This document shows positions 10,329 to 18,710 of a DNA stretch of 64,000 nt, piece after piece. The DNA is taken from positions 1 through 64,000 of the forward strand of contig JAILXU010000002.1 in the NCBI GenBank assembly GCA_045430275.1. Reading direction: 5' to 3'. The translations under genes and the position numbers were made by a program. Positions within the stretch are counted from its first letter, which is position 1. The number at the start of each line of letters is the position of its first letter. Under the pieces are notes generated by a model. That model made no database searches. It was not told the origin of the DNA and was given only the letters and a program-made list of their open reading frames with translations. Origin of the DNA: Oceanobacter sp045430275. GTDB lineage: Bacteria; Pseudomonadota; Gammaproteobacteria; Pseudomonadales; Oceanobacteraceae.

Positions 10329-10351
10329 AATGGCCGCATAAAGCGGCCATT
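10329..10351 (-). terminator. Intrinsic terminator after the large transglutaminase gene
   Basis: Read on the minus strand, a perfect 9-bp stem (AATGGCCGC / GCGGCCATT) with a TTTAT loop is followed directly by a run of seven T. It lies 54 bases after the stop of the 1122-residue transglutaminase gene and 106 bases before the ATG of the ATP-grasp/alpha-E fusion. The two halves of the cluster are therefore probably separate transcription units. Confidence 0.85.
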
Positions 10352-10404
10352 ATGTCAGAACCCATAACAGTCTCACAGCCAAAGGCTATCGAGACTTTCA
10401 GGCA

Positions 10405-13400
10405 TCAGGAGGGTTGACGGCGCAAGTCCAGCGTGTGTGGGTATTCGCCCGGCGATTCCTCCGGTGGCGGTGTCATGGGTTTGGGGTCGTGGTTGGGGAA
10501 AAATTCCCGCAAGACGTCCGGTTCCAGATCCGACCGAGACTCGTAAGCGCCATGAGTATGATCCAGCTCCGAGAAGCGATTCACACGACGGCTTTCGGCC
10601 TCAAAGGAATTCACCGGGAAGGTGTCATAGCTGCGGCCACCCGGATGCGACACATGGTAGCTGCACCCGCCCACCGAGCGACCATTCCAGGTATCGATCA
10701 GGTCAAACACCAGCGGTGCATGAGCGTCGATGCTCGGGTGCAAGGCCGACGGCGGTGCCCAGGCCTTGTAGCGCACTCCAGCCACGCTTTCGCCATGGCG
10801 ACCGGTGCTTGTCAGCGGCACTCGACGGCCATTACAAGCCAGCACATAGCGCCCTTCTGTCAGGCCCGTCACCTTGACCTGCAAACGCTCAACCGAAGAA
10901 TCCACATAACGGGCGGTGCCGAAGCTGGTGACTTCCTCACCCAGCACGTGCCATGGCTCGATGGCCCAGCGCAGCTCGATGGTGATGTTGTCCAGCTCGA
11001 CGGTGCCGTAATGCGGGAAGCGGAACTCTTCAAAAGGCAGCAGCCACTCGGCCTTGAAGTCCAGCCCCTGCTGTTGCAAGTCAGCCGCCACTTCCCTGAC
11101 ATCTTCCATCACAAAATGCGGCAGCATGAACTTGTCGTGCAGCAAGGTGTTCCAGCGCACCAGATTGTGCTGATACGGTTGCTGCCAGAAACGGATCAGC
11201 AACGCCCGGATCAGCAACGCCTGCACCAGTGCCATGCGGCTGTGCGGAGGCATTTCAAAGCCCCGGAATTCCAGAATCCCCAGACGCCCGGTTGGGCTGC
11301 CGGGGGCAAACATTTTGTCAATGCAGAACTCGGCCCGGTGAGTGTTGCCCGTCATATCAATCAGCAGGTTTCGCATCAGGCGATCCACCAGCCACGGCGC
11401 GGCAGCTTCACCTTCCGGCATTTGCTGGAAAGCAATTTCCAGTTCGTACAACGCTTCGTCGCGGCCTTCGTCCACGCGTGGTGCCTGACTGGTCGGGCCG
11501 ATAAACGCCCCGGAGAACAGGTACGACAAACTTGGGTGGTGCTGCCAGAACGTCACCAGACTGCGCAGCAGATCCGGGCGACGCAACATGGGGCTGTCGG
11601 CAGGTGTCGCACCGCCCAGCGTAATGTGATTACCACCACCCGTGCCGGTGTGGCGACCATCCAGCATGAACTTCTCGGCACTCAGACGCGACTCGCGCGC
11701 CGCCTGATACAGCTCAACGGTGTTTGAAACCAGTTCACGCCAGTTGTTCGACGGGTGAATGTTCACCTCAATCACGCCCGGATCTGGCGTGACCAGCAGT
11801 TTCTGCAAACGGCTGTCTTTCGGTGGCTCATACCCTTCAATAATGACCGGCATATCCAGTGTGGCGGCGGTTTCCTCGATCAGGGTCATCAGATCCAGAT
11901 AGCTTTCCAGATACGGCAACGGCGGTACAAAAAGGTGCAAGGTTCCATTACGTGGCTCGATGCACAGCGCGGTGCGAATCACTGGAGCGGTGACGGATTC
12001 TGCTGCAGCTTCCACGTCATCCGTCGCCCTGGCCTGCTCGACTTGCACCTGTCTGGCACGTTCGCTGGCGTGCTGCACAATGGCTTCACGGGTTGGCAGC
12101 GGTTCATCGGTGCGGAATGGATCGGCTTCCTGAATCAGCGGCTTTTCTTCGCTGTGTGGCAGGCTGTCGAGCGGCAGGCGCAAGCCCATTGGCGAGTCAC
12201 CCGGAATCAGGGTAATGCGGCCACGGCGCATGCGCCATTCGCTGGAGCGCCAGCACTCGCCGTACAAGTCCCACTCCAGTGGAATGACGTAACCGGTTGG
12301 CGTGTTCAGCCCCTGCTCCAGCACACGGGCCAAACGCCGACGGGCCAGATCATCTTTGGCGTGGGCAATGCGAGCATCCAGATTTTCCGGCAAATTCTGT
12401 TCTTGCAGCAGATAGTGCAAGCCGTCTTCGTAAGCGGCCTGACCCAACCCGCTTTCCAGCCCCAGAAGCGACAGCAAATGACCGGTAAACCGCTGGGCCG
12501 ATGCGGCGCTGTGGCCGTATTCCTTGTCTACCCGCGCCAACAGGGCCGGGTCTTGCCACATGGGCTGATTATCCTTGCGCCAGAACACACCCAGCGCCCA
12601 ACGCGGGACTTCTTCTCCCGGATACCATTTGCCCTGGCCGTAATGCAGTAAGCCTTCCGGGGCAAAATGGTCGCGCAGTTTCAGCAACAGGGTTTTGGCC
12701 AGACTGAGTTTGTCGTCGCCCAGCGCTTCGGTGTTCCATTGCTCCGATTCCATATCGTCAACGGACACAAACGTTGGCTCGCCACCCATGGTCAGGCGCA
12801 CGTCATACACATTCAGCAGTTCATCTACCCGGTCACCCAGCGCGATCACATCGGCCCATTCGGCATCGGTATAGGGCTTGGTGACACGCGGGTCTTCGTG
12901 GAAACGGGTGACTTCGTTCTTGAAGTCGAATTCCACCTCGCACTTGTCGGTGCAACCTTCAATCGGCGCGGCTGACACCGGGTGCGGCGTACAGGCCAGT
13001 GGAATATGACCTTCGCCTGCGAACAGACCCGAGGTTGGATCAAGCCCGACCCAACCGGCACCCGGCAAGTACACTTCGCACCAAGCGTGCAGATCGGTGA
13101 AGTCCTGCTCCGGGCCGCTGGGGCCATCCAGCGATTTTTCGTCCGACGCCAACTGCACCAGATAGCCGGATGCAAAACGGGCCGCCAGTCCCAGATGACG
13201 CAACGCCTGCACCATCAGCCAGGCACTGTCACGGCAAGAGCCTTTGGACAGTTCCAGGGTTTCTTCTGGCGATTGCACACCGGGTTCCATACGAATGGCG
13301 TACTCAATTCCTTGCTGCAGCGTCGTATTCACATCGACCAGAAAATCAATCGAACGCCGTTCTTCCAGTGAAATACTGTCCACCAGCTTGTCGAACAACG

Positions 13401-13773
13401 GCCCCTGTTCCTCCAGCTCCAGATACGGCTGCAGCTCTTTCAAAGTCTGCTTGTCATACTCGAACGGGAAGGTTTCGGCCTCTTCCTCCAGAAAGAAGTC
13501 AAACGGGTTGATCACCGTCATGTCGGCGATGACTTCCACTTCTACCGAGAACTTGCGGGTTTTTTCCGGGAATACCAGACGCGCCAGATAATTGCCGTAC
13601 GCGTCCTGCTGCCAGTTGATGAAGTGATCCGCCGGTTCCACTTTCAGGCTGTAGGCGTCAATCGGGGTGCGGGAATGCGGTGCCGGACGCAGGCGAATCA
13701 CATGCGGTGACAGCGAAACCGGGCGATCAAAGGTGTAGTACGTGTTGTGCTGTATTGCAACGCGGATGGTCAT
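10405..13773 (-). CDS. Large transglutaminase-like protein with DUF2126 region
   Basis: A 1122-residue protein. The N-terminal 300 residues are a transglutaminase N-domain plus core with Cys in GSCRDSAWL, His in DLHAWCEVY and Asp in GLDPTSG. The remaining 800 residues match the long DUF2126-type extension (HYGQGKWYPGEEVPRWAL, GGGNHITLGG, FRGFEMPPHSRM). Length and order are typical of the family. No signal peptide. It is 129 bp downstream of the alpha-E gene and ends in a strong terminator at 10329-10351, so it is probably the last gene of the unit that starts at 16298. The role is predicted to be peptide or amide processing together with the neighbouring ATP-grasp and alpha-E proteins; no substrate is known. 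Confidence 0.88.
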   Translation of the reverse strand: MTIRVAIQHNTYYTFDRPVSLSPHVIRLRPAPHSRTPIDAYSLKVEPADHFINWQQDAYGNYLARLVFPEKTRKFSVEVEVIADMTVINPFDFFLEEEAETFPFEYDKQTLKELQPYLELEEQGPLFDKLVDSISLEERRSIDFLVDVNTTLQQGIEYAIRMEPGVQSPEETLELSKGSCRDSAWLMVQALRHLGLAARFASGYLVQLASDEKSLDGPSGPEQDFTDLHAWCEVYLPGAGWVGLDPTSGLFAGEGHIPLACTPHPVSAAPIEGCTDKCEVEFDFKNEVTRFHEDPRVTKPYTDAEWADVIALGDRVDELLNVYDVRLTMGGEPTFVSVDDMESEQWNTEALGDDKLSLAKTLLLKLRDHFAPEGLLHYGQGKWYPGEEVPRWALGVFWRKDNQPMWQDPALLARVDKEYGHSAASAQRFTGHLLSLLGLESGLGQAAYEDGLHYLLQEQNLPENLDARIAHAKDDLARRRLARVLEQGLNTPTGYVIPLEWDLYGECWRSSEWRMRRGRITLIPGDSPMGLRLPLDSLPHSEEKPLIQEADPFRTDEPLPTREAIVQHASERARQVQVEQARATDDVEAAAESVTAPVIRTALCIEPRNGTLHLFVPPLPYLESYLDLMTLIEETAATLDMPVIIEGYEPPKDSRLQKLLVTPDPGVIEVNIHPSNNWRELVSNTVELYQAARESRLSAEKFMLDGRHTGTGGGNHITLGGATPADSPMLRRPDLLRSLVTFWQHHPSLSYLFSGAFIGPTSQAPRVDEGRDEALYELEIAFQQMPEGEAAAPWLVDRLMRNLLIDMTGNTHRAEFCIDKMFAPGSPTGRLGILEFRGFEMPPHSRMALVQALLIRALLIRFWQQPYQHNLVRWNTLLHDKFMLPHFVMEDVREVAADLQQQGLDFKAEWLLPFEEFRFPHYGTVELDNITIELRWAIEPWHVLGEEVTSFGTARYVDSSVERLQVKVTGLTEGRYVLACNGRRVPLTSTGRHGESVAGVRYKAWAPPSALHPSIDAHAPLVFDLIDTWNGRSVGGCSYHVSHPGGRSYDTFPVNSFEAESRRVNRFSELDHTHGAYESRSDLEPDVLREFFPNHDPKPMTPPPEESPGEYPHTLDLRRQPS

Positions 13774-13902
13774 AACAGCTCCAGTAAAAGGGTTTCAGTC
13801 ATTGAAATTCTGATTGCAGACAATCCGCCGGACGCAGGTAGCAGGGCCTCCCGGCACCACCAGCCCAATGGTTCAACAGCGGATTGTTCTGTCTGGCCCG
13901 GT

Positions 13903-14838
13903 TCAGTAATTGGACTGGAACCAGGCTTTTTCGATCAGTCCATGCAAATCGGCCAGAGACAGCTGCAGCTCGTTCAGGTCATCACGGAATGGCTCACCAA
14001 ACTCTTCGGCCTGAAGATCCAGTGCTATTTCCTTGCGAATAGCATTGGTGCGCTGAATCACGTCATCGCCCTTGGGCAGACGCTCGGAGGATGTCATGAT
14101 TTTGTTTAAGCAAAACGAAATAGCACGCGGAAATTCTTCATTCCCCATCAGGAAATTCACCACCGGCGTGCCCCGGATCGAAGACCGCATTTCACGTCGG
14201 AACGGCTGGTCTGCGTTCAATGCCCGCAAAACATTTCCCCAGATGATCTGGCGACTGTTGACGGCGAAATCATCATCGGCCACCTGCACAATGGCGGCGA
14301 TGGCCGCGTCCAGATTTCGGGTCGTCATATCGGCCCGTTCCAGATTCTGGCCCAGCAGCACCATTTCCCAGCCTTCGTCACGGGTCATGTTGACGTACAG
14401 CAGACCGACGATTTGCTGACACGACTTGATGATGGTTTCCAGAAACTCGTGACGCATGCTGCGCTTGAGGCCATTGGCGAGGTTGTCTTCCACGAACATG
14501 CTCAGTTCGTTGACCATCTCCCAGGTGTCCGCAGGCACCACATCACGGGTGGTACGAATGTTTTCACGGATGGCACGCAGCGAGTTCACTACCGATGAGA
14601 TGTTGTCTTCATCACCGATCAGATACTTCACCACATTGCGCTCATCACGTACGGAATAGCGCTTGTTAAAGCCGTCTTCCAGACTGTTGATCACAATCAG
14701 GTTGTACCAGCTCAGATCAACCTGTTTCGGCAGGTCAAACAACAGCTTGTCGTAGATGCTCACCAGACGAGCCATGGCCTCAACACGCTCCAGATAGCGC
14801 GCCGACCAGTAAATGCGTTCAGCAACTTTCGAGAGCAT
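13903..14838 (-). CDS. Alpha-E domain protein
   Basis: A 311-residue, mostly helical protein of the alpha-E (DUF403) family, recognised by the N-terminal LSKVAERIYWSARYLERVEAMARL and by internal helices rich in Glu/Arg. The family has no proven catalytic activity; genomic association with circularly permuted ATP-grasp enzymes suggests an accessory or scaffold role. Its ATG overlaps the stop codon of the upstream ATP-grasp gene (TAATG), which fits obligate co-expression. The same domain is fused to ATP-grasp in the protein at 7647-10223, which supports a physical partnership. Confidence 0.88.
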   Translation of the reverse strand: MLSKVAERIYWSARYLERVEAMARLVSIYDKLLFDLPKQVDLSWYNLIVINSLEDGFNKRYSVRDERNVVKYLIGDEDNISSVVNSLRAIRENIRTTRDVVPADTWEMVNELSMFVEDNLANGLKRSMRHEFLETIIKSCQQIVGLLYVNMTRDEGWEMVLLGQNLERADMTTRNLDAAIAAIVQVADDDFAVNSRQIIWGNVLRALNADQPFRREMRSSIRGTPVVNFLMGNEEFPRAISFCLNKIMTSSERLPKGDDVIQRTNAIRKEIALDLQAEEFGEPFRDDLNELQLSLADLHGLIEKAWFQSNY

Positions 14839-16298
14839 TATTTGGCTCCTGTTCCGGTATCAACAATCCAGGTGTCTTTACTGCCACCCCCTTGAGACGA
14901 GTTCACCACCAGTGAGCCCTTTTTCATCGCCACCCGCGTCAGACCGCCGGTCGTAACGTAGCTGTCAGCCGATTGCAGCACAAATGGACGCAGATCCAGA
15001 TGACGCGGTTCAACGCGATTTTTCGCCACCAGCGTCGGGGCCGTCGAGAGTGCCAGCGTGGGCTGAGCGATGTAGTTACGCGGATTGGCCTTGATCAGTT
15101 CGGCAAAGGTTTCACGCTCTTTTTTGGTCGAGTGTGGGCCAATCAGCATGCCGTAACCGCCCGATTCGTTGGCCGGTTTCACCACCAGTTTATCGAGGTT
15201 ATCCAGCACATACTGACGCTGCTCATCGTCGTAGCAGAGGTAGGTTTCCACGTTTGGAATCAGCGGTTCTTCGCCTAAATAGTAGCGAATGATGTCCGGC
15301 ACAAAGGCGTACACCACCTTGTCGTCGGCGACTCCGGCTCCCGGTGCATTGGCCAAAGCGACGTTACCGGCCCGCCAGGCGCGCATCAGGCCCGGTACAC
15401 CCAGAACCGACTTGGGATCGAATACTTCCGGGTCGAGGAACATGTCATCAATGCGACGGTAAACCACATCCACACGCTCCAGTCCGGCGATGGTTTTCAT
15501 ATAGACGCAATCGTCATCCAGCACCACCAGATCGCTGCCTTCAACCAATTCGGCTCCCATGCGCTGGGCCAGGAAGGCGTGTTCGAAGTAGGCCGAGTTG
15601 TAAATCCCCGGCGTCAGCACCACCACTACCGGCTTGCTGACGTCACGAGGCGACAGCGCTGCCAGCGTATCGAACAGGTGTTCAGGATAATCCCCGACCG
15701 GTGCAATGCGTACGTCCTCGAACACTTCCGGGATTACCCGTTTCATGATTGAGCGGTTTTCCAGCATGTAGGAAACGCCCGATGGCACCCGCAGATTGTC
15801 TTCCAGTACGTAAAACTGGCCATCGGCATCGCGCACCAGATCGGTGCCACAGATGTGCGCCCAGACGCCAAAGCGCGGCGACACACCTTCACATTCCTTG
15901 CGATAGTTGACGGACTGCTTGAGGACAAACTCAGGCACCACGCCATCCTTGAGAATGTTCTGATCGTGGTAGAGATCATCAATAAACAAGTTCAGCGCCT
16001 TCAAACGCTGCTTGAGACCTGCAGCGGTTTTGTCCCACTGCTCCTTGGCAATCACGCGCGGCAGAATATCGAAAGGCCAGGCCCGGTCGATGTTGCCGCC
16101 TTCGGTGTATACCGTAAAAGAAACGCCCATTTCTCGAATGGTGGCTTCCGCCGCATTTTTGCGGGCCAGTATTTCTTCGTCCGAAAGGGACTGGAGGTAG
16201 CTGATTAACGGCTCAGCTTCGGCACGGGACACACCCTGTTCGCTGAATAATTCATCAAAAAATCCAGCCGGTGTGTACCCTTTCCAATCTATTGACAT
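14838..16298 (-). CDS. Circularly permuted ATP-grasp family protein
   Basis: A 486-residue stand-alone circularly permuted ATP-grasp protein, predicted to ligate a carboxylate to an amine with ATP. Motifs include LEDNLRVPSGVSYMLENR (about residues 180-197), LTPGIYNSAYFEHAFLA, VDVVYRRIDD and the nucleotide-binding VVKPANESGGYGM. The start is ATG 16298 with AGGGAG upstream (start of MSIDWKGYTP); the frame is open a further 76 codons upstream, but that extension has no family similarity. It is first in a minus-strand unit with the alpha-E and large transglutaminase genes. Predicted cytoplasmic. The product could be a peptide tag or small peptide; this is inference from the family. Confidence 0.9.
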   Translation of the reverse strand: MSIDWKGYTPAGFFDELFSEQGVSRAEAEPLISYLQSLSDEEILARKNAAEATIREMGVSFTVYTEGGNIDRAWPFDILPRVIAKEQWDKTAAGLKQRLKALNLFIDDLYHDQNILKDGVVPEFVLKQSVNYRKECEGVSPRFGVWAHICGTDLVRDADGQFYVLEDNLRVPSGVSYMLENRSIMKRVIPEVFEDVRIAPVGDYPEHLFDTLAALSPRDVSKPVVVVLTPGIYNSAYFEHAFLAQRMGAELVEGSDLVVLDDDCVYMKTIAGLERVDVVYRRIDDMFLDPEVFDPKSVLGVPGLMRAWRAGNVALANAPGAGVADDKVVYAFVPDIIRYYLGEEPLIPNVETYLCYDDEQRQYVLDNLDKLVVKPANESGGYGMLIGPHSTKKERETFAELIKANPRNYIAQPTLALSTAPTLVAKNRVEPRHLDLRPFVLQSADSYVTTGGLTRVAMKKGSLVVNSSQGGGSKDTWIVDTGTGAK

Positions 16299-16792
16299 AC
16301 AGCTCCCTAACCCCGGAATCGGGATGGAAATTGACTGCTTTCCGCGACATGCGGCCAACAGTTGAGCCAGACTCGCTGACACAAGTGGCTCAGGATCTAC
16401 GACGAAAGTGACAATTCCACAAAACACACCATCAGGCACGCCATAAGTGCCCGAAATGCTTAGGATTATCCCGAATTGCCTTATCGAAGAAAGTAAACCA
16501 CCCCCATTGGAGGGGTGCCAGAGCATTTACCTGCCACAGATCAGGATACGTAACGGAAATGACCAATCCTGACAAAGCCTACAATGGCAGAGCCATACTA
16601 ACGGACGCACACCGAACCAGAACGAACCGAGAGCCAGGTCTCACCGCCACGCTTGCAACGCTGGAACAAATTGTTATTCGCTCCAATGTCACCAACCCGA
16701 CGGTTTATTGATCCAGGTCGTCTGCTCACCCTCGGATTGCCACACAGGAATGGTATAACTGCGCCAATTTTGTCATTCACAAGGAAACCACC
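16299..16792. other. Divergent intergenic region between ATP-grasp and CoA-transferase genes
   Basis: This 494-bp region should hold promoters for both flanking genes. Two small inverted repeats are visible: GGCAC-N7-GTGCC at 16435-16451, and a stem at about 16499-16516 (ACCCC/GGGGT). No credible gene was found. Confidence 0.4.
16751..16759 (+). promoter_or_regulatory. Candidate extended -10 promoter for the CoA-transferase gene
   Basis: TGGTATAAC fits an extended -10 element (TGnTATAAT) and lies 33 bases before ATG 16793. There is no good -35 hexamer 17 bases upstream, which is tolerated with an extended -10. The gene also has AGGAAA as ribosome site. This is a motif call only. Confidence 0.35.
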
Positions 16793-18121
16793 ATGAGTTG
16801 CTGGCGCGATCTCTATCAGGAAAAATGCCTCACCCCCGAACAGGCTGCCATGACAGCGACAGATTGCCAGAATGTGATTCTGGGGATGGGCGTTGCGATG
16901 CCACCCCGTTTGATTGAAGCACTGGCCAATGGTTTGAAGCACAACGACCTGCCACACCTGAACGTCTACTATATGCACGGCTCCGATGCGCTGGAACAGC
17001 ACCTGTTGGTGCCGGAGCTGCGCGACAAACTGACGCCCCGATCCTTGTTCCTCAGTGGCCACGACCGCAAGGCGATCAAGAAAAATGCGGCGGCAGGCGT
17101 CGAACACTGGATTGAGTTTGTACCATCGGCGTTTCATCAAGTCGGACGCCTGCTGACCGAAAGCATCGAGCCTGACTGCTTTATGGCCACCGTATCTCCG
17201 ATGGACAAACACGGTTATTTCAGCCTCGGTACCAACGCCGACTACGGCGCGAGCGTGATTCGCAAGGCCAAAAAAGTCATCGTCGAAGTTAACCGGTTTA
17301 TGCCGCGTACCTTTGGTGAGTGCTCGGTACACATCTCCGAGATCGACGCGCTGATAGAAGCCGATGTGCCGCTGAGTGAAGTGCCCGACTTTGAAGCCTC
17401 CGACATTGATGTGCGCATTGCCCGTCAGGTGGCCGAACGGGTTCAGGATGGCGACACCCTGCAAATGGGCGTCGGCGGCGTGCCCAATGCGGTGCTGGAA
17501 ATGCTCGAAAACCACCAGAACCTCGGCTTGCACTCCGAGCTGTTCTCTCCAGCAATGGTGGAACTGATCAAGAAAGGCGCACTGAACGGTCGTTTGAAGC
17601 ACCTGATGCAGCACAAACACGTCTTTACGCTGGCGCTGGGCAACCGTGCCATGTTCGACTTTATGGACGACAACCCATCCATCGTTGGCTTCCCGGCCTC
17701 CTGGGTCAACAGCCCGGCAGTGATTCGACAGAACCCGAATATGGTCTCGGTGAACGCCGCCATTGAGGTTGATTTAACCGGCCAGATCAACGCCGAACAA
17801 ATCAAGGGCGCGCCCTTCTCCGGCACGGGTGGCCAGCTCGACTTTGTACGTGGAGCCTATGGCTCACACGGAGGCCGCTCCTTCGTGGCCCTGCACTCCA
17901 CCGCCAAGAGCGACACCCTCAGCCGCATCGTACCGGAACTGACTGGCGGCACCGTCACCGACACCCGCATGGACGCCCACCATATCGTGACCGAATACGG
18001 CTGCGTGCAACTGAAAGGGCTGTCACTGTCACAACGCGTTAAAGCCCTGATTGGCATTGCACACCCGAAATTCCGTGACGATCTGATGCAACAGGCAAGA
18101 GCGCTGGGCTACATTCGTTAA
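16793..18121 (+). CDS. Acetyl-CoA hydrolase/4-hydroxybutyrate CoA-transferase family protein
   Basis: A 442-residue family I CoA-transferase, moving CoA between acyl-CoA and a free carboxylate such as acetate. The catalytic Glu is in LGLHSELFSP (E249). The glycine-rich C-terminal site reads GAPFSGTGGQLDFVRGA, and YGCVQLKGLS is also typical of the 4-hydroxybutyrate/acetyl-CoA hydrolase group. Full length, cytoplasmic. Start ATG 16793 with AGGAAA nearby. It is a single-gene unit ended by the hairpin at 18149-18172. The acyl-CoA ligase at 18711 could supply thioesters it exchanges, but nothing in the sequence fixes the substrates. Confidence 0.88.
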   Translation: MSCWRDLYQEKCLTPEQAAMTATDCQNVILGMGVAMPPRLIEALANGLKHNDLPHLNVYYMHGSDALEQHLLVPELRDKLTPRSLFLSGHDRKAIKKNAAAGVEHWIEFVPSAFHQVGRLLTESIEPDCFMATVSPMDKHGYFSLGTNADYGASVIRKAKKVIVEVNRFMPRTFGECSVHISEIDALIEADVPLSEVPDFEASDIDVRIARQVAERVQDGDTLQMGVGGVPNAVLEMLENHQNLGLHSELFSPAMVELIKKGALNGRLKHLMQHKHVFTLALGNRAMFDFMDDNPSIVGFPASWVNSPAVIRQNPNMVSVNAAIEVDLTGQINAEQIKGAPFSGTGGQLDFVRGAYGSHGGRSFVALHSTAKSDTLSRIVPELTGGTVTDTRMDAHHIVTEYGCVQLKGLSLSQRVKALIGIAHPKFRDDLMQQARALGYIR

Positions 18122-18148
18122 GATATAAAAAATATTCAAAACCAAAAA

Positions 18149-18173
18149 AGCCAGCAGAGATGCTGGCTTTTTT
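18149..18173. terminator. Bidirectional intrinsic terminator
   Basis: An 8-bp stem AGCCAGCA/TGCTGGCT with a GAGA loop, flanked by A-run on the left and T-run on the right. It can stop transcription of the CoA-transferase gene (plus) and of the VF530 gene (minus), which are convergent here. Confidence 0.9.
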
Positions 18174-18188
18174 ACTGTTTATCTCACC

Positions 18189-18443
18189 CTATCCTCTTCT
18201 TCCCCAAGGCGATGATCCTGCCGGTTTCGCAATCGTCGCAATGTACAAAGCCTCAACCTTATCCCGTGCCCACGGGGTTTTGCGCAGGAACTTCAGTGAC
18301 GATTTGATCGATGGGTCTTTCTTGAAGCAGTTGATGTTGATGCGTCGAGCCAGTTCTTCCCAGCCGTAGCGTTCCACCAGTTTGGTCAGGCAGTGTTCCA
18401 GTGTGACGCCGTGCAGCGGGTTCTTGGGTTGTTGGTTGGTCAT
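18189..18443 (-). CDS. VF530 family (DUF2132) DNA-binding protein
   Basis: An 84-residue protein with almost the whole VF530 consensus: NPLHGVTLE, YGWEELARRININCF, DPSIKSSLKFLRKTPWAR. VF530 of Vibrio fischeri is a small helical protein assigned DNA-binding ability by structural work; the cellular role is unknown. Monocistronic, ending at the bidirectional hairpin 18149-18172. The last residues (PAGSSPWGRRG) are outside the conserved core. Confidence 0.92.
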   Translation of the reverse strand: MTNQQPKNPLHGVTLEHCLTKLVERYGWEELARRININCFKKDPSIKSSLKFLRKTPWARDKVEALYIATIAKPAGSSPWGRRG

Positions 18444-18509
18444 GGAAAGGGCTCATTTGATTGTAAAGGCGGGAATGCGTAGAAGAAGATCTGTTCGGGG
18501 CAGACTAAC

Positions 18510-18562
18510 AAAAAAGCCCCGACAAACGAAAGAGAGGAGTAGCACTCACGCTTGCCGGGGCT
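18510..18562 (-). terminator. Intrinsic terminator of the ABC transporter/acyl-CoA ligase operon
   Basis: On the minus strand, arms at 18549-18562 and 18515-18528 form a 14-bp stem (AGCCCCGGCAAGCG with CGTTTGTCGGGGCT, two G-T wobbles) around a 20-nt loop, followed by a T run. It is about 150 bases after the acyl-CoA ligase stop. The 18444-18710 gap has nothing else recognisable. Confidence 0.85.
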
Positions 18563-18710
18563 AAAAACGCTGGTCGTATGAGGAAACGGAGGGGTCTCGT
18601 ATCACACGTGCGCCGCTCCGTGGGACGGGAGCATGCGGTAGCCGATGACCAGCACTCGGCTACTGACCCGGCATCCTGCCAGGAATCTTGTTGGAGCTTA
18701 TATTCTCGAC

